This document shows positions 34,080-43,309 of a DNA stretch of 64,000 bases, piece after piece (the stretch's first letter is position 1; every line of letters starts with the position of its first letter). This DNA comes from Paenibacillus agilis. GTDB taxonomy: Bacteria > Bacillota > Bacilli > Paenibacillales > Paenibacillaceae. The notes under the pieces were generated by a model that was not told where the DNA came from, ran no database searches, and worked only from the letters and a program-made list of their open reading frames with translations. Location: NCBI RefSeq assembly GCF_007786455.1, contig NZ_VNJK01000001.1, positions 1,944,074 to 2,008,073 of the forward strand, given 5' to 3'. The translations under genes and the position numbers were made by a program.

Positions 34080-34110
34080 AACGTCCCTCAACATAGCGGG
34101 GCGTTTTTTT
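34080..34110 (+). terminator. Terminator of the hydrolase/DUF2785 pair
   Basis: AACGTCCC pairs with GGGGCGTT across a 9-base loop, followed by seven Ts. Confidence 0.85.
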
Positions 34111-34115
34111 ATGTC

Positions 34116-34155
34116 TAATTAAGTTTACATATCTTTAATTATGTAAACTTAATTA
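34116..34155. repeat. Perfect 15-bp inverted repeat
   Basis: TAATTAAGTTTACAT (34116-34130) and ATGTAAACTTAATTA (34141-34155) are perfect complements around a 10-base spacer. It sits directly after a complete terminator and about 175 bases before the SMR promoter. It has no T-run and could be an operator or a second, AT-rich hairpin. Confidence 0.6.
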
Positions 34156-34329
34156 CGTTAATCATTAGTCAACACATAATGTACACAAGCACGTTGTACG
34201 ATCAAGACCGTTGCTAGACATGAACCCGACCATACTCCAAACCATTGATGTACCTGCCGATTAGAACATGAATAAAGGACACAGGAAACCACTTACATCG
34301 CACAATTGTAAAGAACTTGAAAAAATCTG

Positions 34330-34382
34330 TTGCATTTTTCCAATAAATTCATATACTCAGTATATAGATACTCAGTATATAG
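34330..34382 (+). promoter_or_regulatory. SMR-pair promoter with tandem 15-bp operator-like repeats
   Basis: TTGCAT (34330-34335) and TATACT (34352-34357) are 16 bases apart. Two perfect head-to-tail copies of ATACTCAGTATATAG occupy 34353-34367 and 34368-34382, overlapping the -10 and the start point. Each includes a small dyad (ATAC-TCA-GTAT). This is the layout of a repressor operator, such as for a TetR-type drug sensor; no regulator gene is adjacent. Confidence 0.6.
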
Positions 34383-34413
34383 TTCTAATCGTCCAGATAG
34401 GTGGGGTGTAAAA

Positions 34414-34755
34414 ATGAGTAACAAAAAACGTTTATCAGCAAACCATGCATGGCTCTATGTCTTGATCGGAGGAGCATTAGAGATCGTGTGGGCTTCAGGC
34501 TTCAAATATGAAGCGGTCCCCATGTTTGCGGTTATTATCTCATTAATCATTAGCTTTGACCTTATTATTAAAGCAACCTCCGTACTTCCTGTTGGTACGG
34601 TATACGCAGTGTTCGCTGGTATTGGTACGGTAGGCACCGTGGTCGTGGAGGCAGTTGCTTCTAACGGGATTAGCTTAGCTAGAGTAGGCATTATTTTATT
34701 CCTTCTGTTGTGTATTATTGGACTCAAAGTAACGAGTAAAGGAAGTGCAGCATAA
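34414..34755 (+). CDS. SMR-family efflux subunit 1 (YkkC/YvdR-like)
   Basis: A 113-residue four-helix small multidrug resistance protein. The membrane Glu typical of the family is in GGALEIVWASGFKY; helix 3 reads VLPVGTVYAVFAGIGTVGTV. It shares one base with the second SMR gene (TAATG), so the two form a heterodimeric pump like YkkCD/YvdRS. Such pairs export guanidinium or cationic drugs; I see no guanidine riboswitch upstream. ATG 34414 follows GGTGGGGTG. Confidence 0.87.
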   Translation: MSNKKRLSANHAWLYVLIGGALEIVWASGFKYEAVPMFAVIISLIISFDLIIKATSVLPVGTVYAVFAGIGTVGTVVVEAVASNGISLARVGIILFLLLCIIGLKVTSKGSAA

Positions 34756-35069
34756 TGCCATGGATGTATTTAATTATAGCTGGATGCTTCGAAGTAATCG
34801 GAATTATCGGGATAAAGAGGGCATCCGAGAAAGACAACTTTTTGAATAATGTCATCCTTATTGGCGGATTTATGATAAGTTTTGCATTTTTGTTAGAAGC
34901 ACTGAAGACGATTCCGCTATCGACTGCCTATGCCGTATGGACTGGTATTGGCACGGTAGGTGGAGCGATTGTTGGAATGCTTTTATTCAAAGAGCCGAGA
35001 AATTTACTTCGAATGTTATTTATATTTGGAATCATCGGAGCTGTTGTTGCGCTTAAGCTGTTGGGTTGA
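34755..35069 (+). CDS. SMR-family efflux subunit 2 (YkkD/YvdS-like)
   Basis: A 104-residue four-helix partner of the preceding subunit. The conserved Glu is in AGCFEVIGIIGIKRA and the third helix reads TAYAVWTGIGTVGGAIVG. Unlike subunit 1 it keeps the full-length family C-terminus (FIFGIIGAVVALKLLG). It is translationally coupled through TAATG. Together they should exchange protons for a small cation. Confidence 0.9.
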   Translation: MPWMYLIIAGCFEVIGIIGIKRASEKDNFLNNVILIGGFMISFAFLLEALKTIPLSTAYAVWTGIGTVGGAIVGMLLFKEPRNLLRMLFIFGIIGAVVALKLLG

Positions 35070-35145
35070 TGCATATGTGCTGCCTAACAACAGCCTATTG
35101 AATACTACTAAAATTATGAAGCCGTAGCACAGATAGGAGTTGAGA

Positions 35146-35880
35146 ATGATGATTGTTACTCGACAAGTAACGAAAACATTTTTGAATGGCAAAGAGCCAT
35201 TTCATGCGTTGCATCAACTTAATATAGAAATTAAAAAAGGTGAATTCGTTGCGATTATGGGGCCAAGTGGGGCTGGAAAAAGTACTTTGCTGCAGCTTAT
35301 TGGTGGGCTTGACCTGCCAACGGAAGGTGAGGTCCTCATTGATGATATCGCCATGCATCAGTTGTCGGAGAAGGAGCGAACATTGTTCCGCAGGCGCAAT
35401 GTAGGCTTTGTCTTCCAAGACTATCAGCTTATCTCGACGCTAACTGTTGAAGAAAATGTGGCACTGCCTTTGGAAGCAGACAATGTCTCGCGCCTTGAAA
35501 TCAAAACACGAGTGCTTAAGCTGCTCACCTTAATGGGATTAGAAAATAAAGCTCAGGAATTACCTAATGTGCTGAGTGGCGGGCAGCAGCAGCGTGTTGC
35601 GATTGCTCGTGCCTTAGCCGCAAATCCTCGTTTTCTGTTGGCTGATGAGCCTACAGGGAACTTGGATCGTAAGCGTGGGACTGAAATTTTACAGCTGCTT
35701 ACTAAACTTCATAAAGAAGAGCGGCACACGATTATTATGGTCACACACGATATATTAGCTGCTGGCTATGCGGATCGAATCATTATGATAAAGGATGGTA
35801 CCGTCCAATCCGATACTACGCGCGAGGAGGGCGATACAGATGCAGTCCTGGCGAGTTTCATGGCGGAATATAAAAGATAA
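35146..35880 (+). CDS. ABC exporter ATPase (MacB/LolD type)
   Basis: A 244-residue ATPase with Walker [11 protein letters not shown]-loop FVFQDYQL, signature [16 protein letters not shown] and Walker [13 protein letters not shown], the last being typical of the MacB/LolD/FtsE group. The start is ATG 35146 or 35149 after AGGAG. Its 3' end overlaps the permease gene by 41 bases in another frame, a tight operon. It powers the FtsX-type permease that follows. Confidence 0.92.
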   Translation: MMIVTRQVTKTFLNGKEPFHALHQLNIEIKKGEFVAIMGPSGAGKSTLLQLIGGLDLPTEGEVLIDDIAMHQLSEKERTLFRRRNVGFVFQDYQLISTLTVEENVALPLEADNVSRLEIKTRVLKLLTLMGLENKAQELPNVLSGGQQQRVAIARALAANPRFLLADEPTGNLDRKRGTEILQLLTKLHKEERHTIIMVTHDILAAGYADRIIMIKDGTVQSDTTREEGDTDAVLASFMAEYKR

Positions 35881-38320
35881 AAAAATTCGTTCCGTATTGA
35901 CTATTTTAGCTATCGTAATTGGCGTAGCGTCTACGCTCGCGACGATAAGTATGGTACAAACCACAAATAAATGGATACACTCTTTCACTGTGGATGCGTA
36001 TGGGCGATTTGATTGGTTGGTATCGAGTGAAGAGGGGGCATTTGACGAACGCTGGGTTAGTGCGCTGCAAGCTACTAATGGGGTGGAATCTGCAGTAGCA
36101 GAAATCATGTTCGTTCGTCCGCTTGATCGAATTGAAGGCAATAAAACAGAGGCTCCCTTTGAAAATATTCGGTTCATCGGCGTTAGTGATTTAGCTAGTT
36201 CTGTTCTTGATCTGAAGGTGGTTGATGGGCAATTCACATCGAGTGGGCTTGTTGTTGATCAAGTTACTTCACAACTATGGGGAATTGGTGTAGGAGATCG
36301 CATTTATCTGAAGTCACCATCGCCGAATTCTTCTCCTTATTTAGAAGTAGCAGCAATCATTGAAAATACATCGCAGCTGAATAACTCAAGGCAAGCGAGA
36401 GATCGTTTGTATCCGGTAGATGTTTTCGTACCGCTTGCTGTTACTCAGCAACTAAGCAAGGTGGATGAACAGGTTCACGTTATTATGCTGAAAAGCGATC
36501 AGTCTGTTCCGCCTGATCAAGTCAAAAGAAATCTTGAACGAGCGATATCTAGCGATCCTGCGCTGTATGTGCAGCGTTCTGTTGCAGATACACAGTTGGG
36601 CGCTCGCGGATTGGGAGAGCTATACCAGGCGTTATACGTGATCGGTGGGCTTGGCCTGCTTATTGGATCATTCATCATGTATAGCACGGTTTATATTAAT
36701 GTTACCGAACGGAGAAGAGATTTCTCCATTATGAAAGCTGTTGGTTACACCTCGCTTCAAATTAAAGGACATATTTTGCGTGAGGTTGTTCTGCTTGCCT
36801 TCATAGGCAGCATAATTGGGATTGGAGTAGGAGCTATACTTGCTATTCAGTTGCAGGCAATGCTGCTAAATGTGTTTGGTAATGCACTGCCGTATGAAAT
36901 GGCTTTGAAAGAGGCCGTAATTTTGTCTATGATTGCAGGTATTTTACTGCCTCTCATTGCAGTATGGAGTCCCGTGGCAAAAGCCAGTGAAACGTCGGTA
37001 TCCTATGCACTGCGCCGACTAGATAATACAAGCGAAAGACCGAAAGGGAAAATTGCGTTAATCGTTGGCCTCTTTTGTATTATCGGTAGTCTATTTATTA
37101 CGCATATGATATCGTTTCTACCTTTGTTCATAGGATTAGCACTCATCTTTCCTTATTTATTTCGGATCGTTCATTGGCTAATCAATCCCTTGAATCGATT
37201 GCTATTTGGAAGAGAGGGCAGCGTGGCTTCGAAACAAATGTTACGCACAAGTCGCCATTTTATGATGTCGTCTACCATATTGAGCTTCGGGATAACGATG
37301 CTTATTTATATTAGCGCACTAGGAAGCTCTTTCTATGTGAACCTTGAACAATCGTCAAGTACGCCTGTCGTGACTGTGAAATATGCAAATGCGATTTCAA
37401 GCCAGCAGGAGCAAGAATTGCAACAAATACAGGGTGTCCGTCAAATTTCTACGTATGCAAGCTATTTTTTGCCTTGGAAGCCTCAGCATACGCAGCATTC
37501 GACGCGCCTCTTGGAAGTGAACAGCGCTGAACAATCTTTTATCGTGAATCAAGATTTAACGAGTGAGCTGGCCAAATTTACAAAGCTATTAGAGAGTCCG
37601 AATACTATTGTGCTTGATGCAGAAGTATATCGGGAGTGGGGTGGCAAGAAGGGCGATACCTTTAAACTAGAAACTCCAAATGGAATAAAAGAGCTCGTTG
37701 TTGTAGGAACAGTCGGTTGGGGAATGGCTAACAATAATGGATTTGTCTCGCAGCGCACGTTGGAGGAGTCGATCGGACTTCCTCATGACAATATGGCCAT
37801 TCTTGAAACGCATAATCCGACTTTGTTAAAAGAAACCCTGCTAGCAAAACACGATATGCCAATTAAAAGCATAGAGACGATGAGTGAAATCATGTTCTTG
37901 TCCCAGCAACAATTGCAGAAGACATTTGGCATTATCAATCTCGTTGTTTATTTGAGCATTTTCATTGCGGCAATTGGGATTACGAACACGATGTTTATGA
38001 ACACAGTTGAGTATGCCCGAGAGCTGGGGATGATGAGAGCTGTAGGCTTTACCCGTTGGCAAATTGTGAAGCTGCTGCTTAGTAAAGCGTTTATGATCGG
38101 TGCGATAGCCGCTGTAATCGGTATTTTGGCTGGATTGGGTTCTATGTATTTAACGGTCATTCAAGGGTATTACCTACACCTTCCACTTCAGTTCATCGTT
38201 CCATGGAAAGATGTGTTCGTTGCTAGTGCCACAGGGATTGGCATATCCTTGTTAGCATGCTTGCTGCCAGCATATCGCGCAGTCAAATGGGACATTACGT
38301 ACACAATGAAGTACGAATAG
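35840..38320 (+). CDS. FtsX/MacB-type ABC permease
   Basis: An 826-residue permease with two FtsX domains. An N-terminal helix (SVLTILAIVIGVASTLATIS) precedes a large extracellular domain. Three helices around 270-390 form the first FtsX domain (FSIMKAVGYT), and a second external domain and helices at the C-terminus form the second (GMMRAVGFTRWQIVKLLLSK). Size and layout match mechanotransmission exporters for lipids or peptide antibiotics. ATG 35840 lies nine bases after GAGGAGG inside the ATPase gene. Confidence 0.9.
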   Translation: MQSWRVSWRNIKDKKIRSVLTILAIVIGVASTLATISMVQTTNKWIHSFTVDAYGRFDWLVSSEEGAFDERWVSALQATNGVESAVAEIMFVRPLDRIEGNKTEAPFENIRFIGVSDLASSVLDLKVVDGQFTSSGLVVDQVTSQLWGIGVGDRIYLKSPSPNSSPYLEVAAIIENTSQLNNSRQARDRLYPVDVFVPLAVTQQLSKVDEQVHVIMLKSDQSVPPDQVKRNLERAISSDPALYVQRSVADTQLGARGLGELYQALYVIGGLGLLIGSFIMYSTVYINVTERRRDFSIMKAVGYTSLQIKGHILREVVLLAFIGSIIGIGVGAILAIQLQAMLLNVFGNALPYEMALKEAVILSMIAGILLPLIAVWSPVAKASETSVSYALRRLDNTSERPKGKIALIVGLFCIIGSLFITHMISFLPLFIGLALIFPYLFRIVHWLINPLNRLLFGREGSVASKQMLRTSRHFMMSSTILSFGITMLIYISALGSSFYVNLEQSSSTPVVTVKYANAISSQQEQELQQIQGVRQISTYASYFLPWKPQHTQHSTRLLEVNSAEQSFIVNQDLTSELAKFTKLLESPNTIVLDAEVYREWGGKKGDTFKLETPNGIKELVVVGTVGWGMANNNGFVSQRTLEESIGLPHDNMAILETHNPTLLKETLLAKHDMPIKSIETMSEIMFLSQQQLQKTFGIINLVVYLSIFIAAIGITNTMFMNTVEYARELGMMRAVGFTRWQIVKLLLSKAFMIGAIAAVIGILAGLGSMYLTVIQGYYLHLPLQFIVPWKDVFVASATGIGISLLACLLPAYRAVKWDITYTMKYE

Positions 38321-38366
38321 CATTCGAGCAAGTGATTGATAATTATATCGCAAAAGTGGTGGTTAA

Positions 38367-38858
38367 ATGTCTGTGAAGCATGCCATTCTAGGACTTGTTT
38401 ATAGTAAGCCGAGACATGGATACGAGATTAAAACACAGTTTGATGAGCTCGTTTATCAAAAGTGGCAGCTGAACACGGGACAAGTGTATACAACGCTTGA
38501 TCGGCTCGTTAGAGATGAGTTCGTAGAGACGTTAGGAGAAGATGCAAAGGATCGCAAGCAGTACCAGATTACAGAAGCTGGGCGTGTAGAGTTGAGGAGT
38601 TGGCTGCTGCAGCCCGTGGAACGATCTTTGCTGCGGGATGAGTTCTTTTTCAAAATTTTATGTGCCAAAAAAATAGGCTTTGAGGCGGTTCAAGATATGA
38701 TCAAGCAGCAGCGCAGCCTCGTTATTAAAGAAATATTGAGCCTAACCCAATTCAAGAACAGCTTAGATGAGCAGAGTGATAAAGATATGATCTGGCTTGT
38801 CGAAGGCGGCCTTCTGCATTTGGAAGCCGACCTAAGATGGCTTGACATAATAGATTGA
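38367..38858 (+). CDS. PadR-family transcriptional regulator
   Basis: A 163-residue regulator with the PadR winged helix (SVKHAILGLVYSKPRHGYEI, then GQVYTTLDRLVRDEFVE) and a C-terminal helical dimerisation domain. It follows the ABC exporter by 46 bases and precedes the DUF418 gene by 22, so it probably represses this operon and responds to an exported compound. Confidence 0.9.
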   Translation: MSVKHAILGLVYSKPRHGYEIKTQFDELVYQKWQLNTGQVYTTLDRLVRDEFVETLGEDAKDRKQYQITEAGRVELRSWLLQPVERSLLRDEFFFKILCAKKIGFEAVQDMIKQQRSLVIKEILSLTQFKNSLDEQSDKDMIWLVEGGLLHLEADLRWLDIID

Positions 38859-38880
38859 GATAAATAGGAGGAGTGGAGTT

Positions 38881-40038
38881 ATGCAGCGAATTCGATTGCT
38901 TGACATCTTGAGAGGATTCGCCATCATTGGAACGTTAGGAACAAATATTTGGATATTTGCTTCGGTAGGTGATATTGATTTCATTACTGGGCAAGTAGGA
39001 GTACCATTCTGGTCTAGTGCGGAGGCAATGGTGCAGGCACTATTTACCCTGTTCGTGAATGGAAAGTTTCTAGGCATGTTGACGATTTTGTTCGGTGTCG
39101 GGCTAGAAATTAAGCGGCGGCAAGCAGAGAGACATCTTCGTCCATGGCCGGGAATCTATATCTGGAGTTCTTTCTTGCTATTTTTAGATGGGCTCATTCA
39201 TTTCATTCTCGTAATGGAATATGACGTCTTAATGAGCTATGCGGTCACGGCCATCATTGTTGCTTATATTGTAAAACGGAGTACAAAAGTAATAAAACGT
39301 ACGATGATTATTGCTGGAAGTATCCATGTTGCGTTTATGGTCATGTTGACGATGGCTATGTCCAGTGGAGAAGCTGAAATGGGTGCTATGGATACAGCCG
39401 TGTATACGACTGGAAGCTGGTGGGAACAAGTACTGTACCGCCTTGATCATTTCCTCATTTTCCGTGCCGAAGCGATATTTATTATACCAATGAACATACT
39501 CCTCTTTTTATCAGGTGTCATGTTAATGCGTTCTGGCGCTTTCGCTGCTGATGAAAAAGGTAAAGCTATTCGCCGTAAAATGTTAATCTGGGGTATTGGT
39601 GTAGGTGGGCCGCTGCATTTGCTAGTGCTCATGAGTCCAGAACTGTTTGCAATGTCCCAGCGCTATTTGTTCGCACCTCTGCTCGCGCTTGGTTATATGG
39701 CGCTTATAGCGAAGCTTATGGAGAAGCGGGAAGATAACTGGCTGGCCGCTCGGATTGAAAAGGTCGGTAAAATGGCATTGAGCTGTTATATTATGCAAAA
39801 TATTCTCGCTTCTATTATTTTCTACGGTTGGGGACTAAATTTACATGGGTTCGCTAAAGATTATTTTGCTTGGTTCCCTGTTGCGATGTGGGTGCTTATC
39901 GTGGTCATTCTGATCATTTTCTCCCATGTATGGCTACGTTACTTCAAGTTAGGTCCATTCGAATGGGTATGGAAGCAGATGACGTCGATTACAGTGAAAC
40001 AAAAACCAACAGCAACAACGAACAATAAAAACGCATAG
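38881..40038 (+). CDS. DUF418-family membrane protein
   Basis: A 385-residue membrane protein of the DUF418 (YeiB-like) family. It begins RIRLLDILRGFAIIGTLGTN, the family's N-terminal signature, and has about ten hydrophobic segments. The C-terminal DUF418 core contains KVGKMALSCYIMQNILASII and ends WLRYFKLGPFEWVWK. These are putative acyltransferase-like transporters of unknown substrate. It has an AGGAGG site and is the last gene of the ABC/PadR cluster. Confidence 0.88.
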   Translation: MQRIRLLDILRGFAIIGTLGTNIWIFASVGDIDFITGQVGVPFWSSAEAMVQALFTLFVNGKFLGMLTILFGVGLEIKRRQAERHLRPWPGIYIWSSFLLFLDGLIHFILVMEYDVLMSYAVTAIIVAYIVKRSTKVIKRTMIIAGSIHVAFMVMLTMAMSSGEAEMGAMDTAVYTTGSWWEQVLYRLDHFLIFRAEAIFIIPMNILLFLSGVMLMRSGAFAADEKGKAIRRKMLIWGIGVGGPLHLLVLMSPELFAMSQRYLFAPLLALGYMALIAKLMEKREDNWLAARIEKVGKMALSCYIMQNILASIIFYGWGLNLHGFAKDYFAWFPVAMWVLIVVILIIFSHVWLRYFKLGPFEWVWKQMTSITVKQKPTATTNNKNA

Positions 40039-40048
40039 GATGTGGAGG

Positions 40049-40096
40049 GACTGCATCGTATCAAGGATAACTTCTTGAACGATAGCAGTCTTTTTT
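40049..40096 (+). terminator. Terminator of the ABC/PadR/DUF418 operon
   Basis: GACTGCATCGT (40049-40059) pairs with ACGATAGCAGTC (40079-40090), an inner TCAAG/CTTGA pair extends it, and six Ts follow. Confidence 0.9.
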
Positions 40097-40231
40097 GTCT
40101 CTATTTTCAATTAGCTCTTGATGAATAGGCTCCTCCTTTTGCATTTGGCTCTGAATTTAGGTAGATTTAATATGAGGAGTCTTATGATCATCCGTATCAA
40201 AGGACCGAACATCTGGAATGAGGAGCATGTT

Positions 40232-41341
40232 ATGTTTAAAGATCGTAAGACATTGTATTATATCGGGCTGTTTATCATTTTTCTTGCTTTGTACAAGGTG
40301 ATTGATAACGCTGAGCATGTTTGGAAAGGATTTCAAACTATACTATCGCTGCTTACCCCTTTCTTTATTGCTTTTTTTATTGCTTATTTGCTAAGACCCC
40401 TCATTAATTGGTTGGAACGCACCGTTTTGGCTAAACTGCGCTTTCGACGTGTAATCAGCATGCTGATTGTATATGCCGTAGTGCTGGGTACCATCGTTCT
40501 TGGTTTGACCATAGTTATTCCTACTGTAATCGGCAGTATATCGAGTTTAGTACAAGCGTTACCAAAGTTTCTTGTCGACATTGAGAAATGGATGCGAACA
40601 AATGTATTCGAAACAGACTGGTTTATTCAATCCGGTATCGGTGCTGAGGTAGAAGCGTATTTAAAAACGAAAACGACGAAGATTGGACAAATCATCCAGA
40701 GTAATCTGAATATGCTCGTGGGTGGAATTGTCTCGTTCTCTTCCATCTTGTTGAACTTGGTCATCGGGCTGATTGTATCTGCCTATTTGCTGGTGGACAA
40801 GGAGAAGTTTGCAGCTGGTTCACAAAAGCTTCTGCACGGCTTTATGAGCGATAAGCGAGCGAAAGGTGTTATTGAATATACGAAAAGTGTGGATCGTGTA
40901 TTTTCGCAATATTTTGTAGGATTAATACTTGACGCATTAGTCATTGGTACCATTGTATTTATCGGCCTGTTTTTGATGGGAACGCCGTTTGCGCTGCTAA
41001 TAGCTTTAATTGTCATGATAACCAATGTAATTCCGTATGTTGGTCCTTTCGTCGGCATGCTGGCTTGCGGCTTTATCTTGTTGATGGTGGAGCCATCTAA
41101 GGCGCTGTGGGCGACGTTGTTCATATTCGCTGTTCAGCAAATGGATGCATATTATATAAACCCTAAGATCATGGGCGGCAAAGTAGGAGTGGGCCCAATA
41201 TGGATCATCTTGGCGGTATTCGTAGGCGGGGGCTTATTCGGCATCATGGGCATGTTCGTTGCTGTGCCAGTCATTGCTGTCATCATTACATCAATCAACT
41301 CCTATGTCGATCGTCAAATCTCCTCGCGCTTGGAGCCGTAG
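40232..41341 (+). CDS. AI-2E family (PerM/YtvI-like) membrane protein
   Basis: A 369-residue transporter-like protein of the AI-2E family. Two N-terminal helices (TLYYIGLFIIFLALYKVI, FFIAFFIAYLLRPLINWLE) are followed by a central amphipathic region and a C-terminal helix set with VITNVIPYVGPFVGMLA and the IMGGKVGVGPIWIILAVFV signature. Relatives act as Na+/H+ antiporters or export signals; the substrate is unknown. ATG 40232 is chosen for its GAGGAG site; a longer in-frame extension lacks one. Confidence 0.87.
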   Translation: MFKDRKTLYYIGLFIIFLALYKVIDNAEHVWKGFQTILSLLTPFFIAFFIAYLLRPLINWLERTVLAKLRFRRVISMLIVYAVVLGTIVLGLTIVIPTVIGSISSLVQALPKFLVDIEKWMRTNVFETDWFIQSGIGAEVEAYLKTKTTKIGQIIQSNLNMLVGGIVSFSSILLNLVIGLIVSAYLLVDKEKFAAGSQKLLHGFMSDKRAKGVIEYTKSVDRVFSQYFVGLILDALVIGTIVFIGLFLMGTPFALLIALIVMITNVIPYVGPFVGMLACGFILLMVEPSKALWATLFIFAVQQMDAYYINPKIMGGKVGVGPIWIILAVFVGGGLFGIMGMFVAVPVIAVIITSINSYVDRQISSRLEP

Positions 41342-41437
41342 TCTTTCGTGAAAATTGATTTTTTGACGGTTATAGCGTAATGGAGAGCGTGCATAGAAAT
41401 AGTGGAGTCACATTCGTTCATGTTCATACAAATAGAG

Positions 41438-41476
41438 CGTTCATTAAGCATAAAACATGCTGGATGAACGTTTTTT
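41438..41476 (+). terminator. Terminator of the AI-2E family gene
   Basis: CGTTCATTAAGCAT (41438-41451) pairs with ATGCTGGATGAACG (41457-41470) with two mismatches, followed by six Ts. Confidence 0.85.
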
Positions 41477-41603
41477 ATTGTTACCATCGTAAAAATAATG
41501 GAGATATAACCTAAATTATGGTTTGGAATTAAGGGGGATGGTATAATAGTTGCGTCCTACAAAATAGGATATAACATTATACATACACATAAGGAGTGAC
41601 AAA

Positions 41604-41768
41604 ATGTATCTCACACAATGTCCAGCATGCGGTCACAGAATTTCAAGTCAGGCACAATCTTGCCCTAGCTGCGGTCAACCTTTAAAAGCAAAAACAGGAG
41701 GAGGAATTACTTTTTGGGGCGTAGTAGGAGCCGTCATTCTCGCTATTTTAATCATGTCATTCGAATAA
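41604..41768 (+). CDS. Small zinc-ribbon membrane protein
   Basis: A 54-residue protein. A zinc ribbon (QCPACGHRISSQAQSCPSCG, two CxxC pairs) is joined by a Lys/Gly linker to a single C-terminal transmembrane helix (VVGAVILAILIMSF). It would sit in the membrane with the ribbon probably in the cytoplasm. AAGGAGTGA precedes ATG 41604. Its 3' third overlaps the next reading frame. Function unknown. Confidence 0.8.
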   Translation: MYLTQCPACGHRISSQAQSCPSCGQPLKAKTGGGITFWGVVGAVILAILIMSFE

Positions 41769-42154
41769 ATTTCGTTATTGGGACACTAGCTATTTTATTA
41801 TACATATTGAACAATAAAATTATGAAGCCCAGCTTGGATTCTTATTTTTTGTATAGTCATTTTAATGACGTAATGGGCGGACTCCTTATTGTTGCATTCG
41901 CAAATTTGGCTAGTGCAATAGGCGGGCAAGCTCGTATGAGCTTGTACAGTATTTGGCGAATTATCGGTTTTACATTTGTTGTGGGTTTGTTTTGGGAGTA
42001 TGTAACGCCACTTTATCATCGAGGTGTTTCAGATCCGTGGGATGTTATCGCCTACATGAGTGGAGGGGCTCTCTATTGGGTGCTCGCTCGTATTAGTTTT
42101 ACTAGAATAACCAAGTCAACCAGTGCGACCAACGCGCATGCACATGTCCGATAA
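41714..42154 (+). CDS. VanZ-like membrane protein overlapping the zinc-ribbon gene
   Basis: A 146-residue protein with four hydrophobic segments and a signature (FWEYVTPLYHRGVSDPWDVI, then AYMSGGALYWVLA) seen in VanZ-like small membrane proteins. No ATG is available upstream of residue 37. The best start is TTG 41714, ten bases after GGAGGAGG, which lies inside the zinc-ribbon gene and gives a 55-base out-of-frame overlap. If that start is wrong the protein is about 36 residues shorter at ATG 41822. Translational coupling of the two is likely. Confidence 0.6.
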   Translation: MGRSRSRHSRYFNHVIRINFVIGTLAILLYILNNKIMKPSLDSYFLYSHFNDVMGGLLIVAFANLASAIGGQARMSLYSIWRIIGFTFVVGLFWEYVTPLYHRGVSDPWDVIAYMSGGALYWVLARISFTRITKSTSATNAHAHVR

Positions 42155-42180
42155 GAGGACTCACGCATGCGTGTTTGTTT
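42131..42180 (+). terminator. Terminator overlapping the end of the VanZ-like gene
   Basis: An imperfect stem (42131-42149 with 42157-42175) is built on a GCATGC core, followed by TTGTTTTATT. Its left arm includes the last codons of the gene. Confidence 0.6.
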
Positions 42181-42293
42181 TATTATAATGTTGATGATGT
42201 ATAGATTATAGAGAGATAAACTATCTCTATCTCTGCTTGATATGATACGCTGAAAAATATAGCTAGAGATTGATTGCGAAAGGAGAATGAGCT

Positions 42294-43244
42294 GTGAATA
42301 TACTTACGACCATTCGTTTGAAAGAAGATCAAATAGAGGTATTGTTATCTCGTTATTCGCACATAAACATTCATACATGCCGCTCTCTGATGGATGTTTC
42401 TATTGAGCAGCTGCAAATAACGGAGGTGCTTATTAGCTATTCGACGGGTATAACAGAGGATCTATTGAGTAAAATGCCAAACTTAAAATGGATTCAATTG
42501 TTTAGTTCAGGCGTAGATGCACTACCGTTATCCACTATAGCGAATCGAAATATTACAGTGACAAATGCGCGCGGTGCTCACAAAGTGCCGATGGCTGAGT
42601 TCGCATTTGGACTTATGTTACAAGAAGCCAAACAGCTCATAACGCTTCATGAACAGCAGCAGCGCAATGAGTGGAACAGCAAGATTCATTTCGAGGAGTT
42701 AGAAGGTAAGACGGTCTGCTTGCTAGGAACAGGGGCTATTGGGCAAGAAATAGCAGCTCGATGTAAGGTATTTGGGATGAAGACAGTGGGTATTAATCGA
42801 TCAGGAAAACAAGCGGAACACTTTGATCGTATCTATCGATTTGATGCAGAAGAACTTCCGTTGAATGAAGCTGATTATATGATTCTCATTGCTCCGTTGA
42901 CTCGTGAAACCGAGAATTGGTTGGGTATCGCTAAGCTGAACCAGCTTAAACAAGAAGCGGTGCTCTTGAATTTAGGTAGAGGAGACCTAGTAGTAGAACA
43001 GGATCTTATTTATGCCTTGGAAGAAAAGCATTTCAAACGTGCGTATTTAGATGTGTTTCACGTCGAGCCCTTGCCGCAGGATTCATCCCTGTGGAAGTTG
43101 GACAACTGTGTCATTACCCCACATGTGTCTGCGATATCAAAGCGCTATAATGATCGTTGTACAGCTATTTTTATAGACAATGTAAGCCGTTATATGACGG
43201 GAGAGTCGCTTATAAATGAAGTAGACTTAGAAGCAGGTTATTAA
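42294..43244 (+). CDS. D-2-hydroxyacid dehydrogenase family protein
   Basis: A 316-residue NAD(P)-dependent dehydrogenase. The nucleotide-binding motif is LLGTGAIGQEIAARC, the catalytic Arg is in LNLGRGDLVVEQD, Glu in FHVEPLPQDS and His in VITPHVSAIS. It resembles the GhrA/glyoxylate-hydroxypyruvate reductase-like group. The substrate is not determined. GTG 42294 follows AAAGGAG. It is a single-gene unit. Confidence 0.9.
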   Translation: MNILTTIRLKEDQIEVLLSRYSHINIHTCRSLMDVSIEQLQITEVLISYSTGITEDLLSKMPNLKWIQLFSSGVDALPLSTIANRNITVTNARGAHKVPMAEFAFGLMLQEAKQLITLHEQQQRNEWNSKIHFEELEGKTVCLLGTGAIGQEIAARCKVFGMKTVGINRSGKQAEHFDRIYRFDAEELPLNEADYMILIAPLTRETENWLGIAKLNQLKQEAVLLNLGRGDLVVEQDLIYALEEKHFKRAYLDVFHVEPLPQDSSLWKLDNCVITPHVSAISKRYNDRCTAIFIDNVSRYMTGESLINEVDLEAGY

Positions 43245-43309
43245 GAGATTCCAGGAAATAATGAAGGTACTGCTAGATCCTAAGTATTCAACAATATAGT
43301 ATCACATGT

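Noticed and set aside
34111-34413. Guanidine-I (ykkC) riboswitch before the SMR pair
   Set aside because: I could not find the conserved ACGR-type loop motifs. The region has tandem operator-like repeats instead.
41484-41498. Possible second Zur box (TCGTAAAAATAATGG) upstream of the zinc-ribbon gene
   Set aside because: Only the left half matches; four specified positions fail and it lies over 100 bases from the gene.
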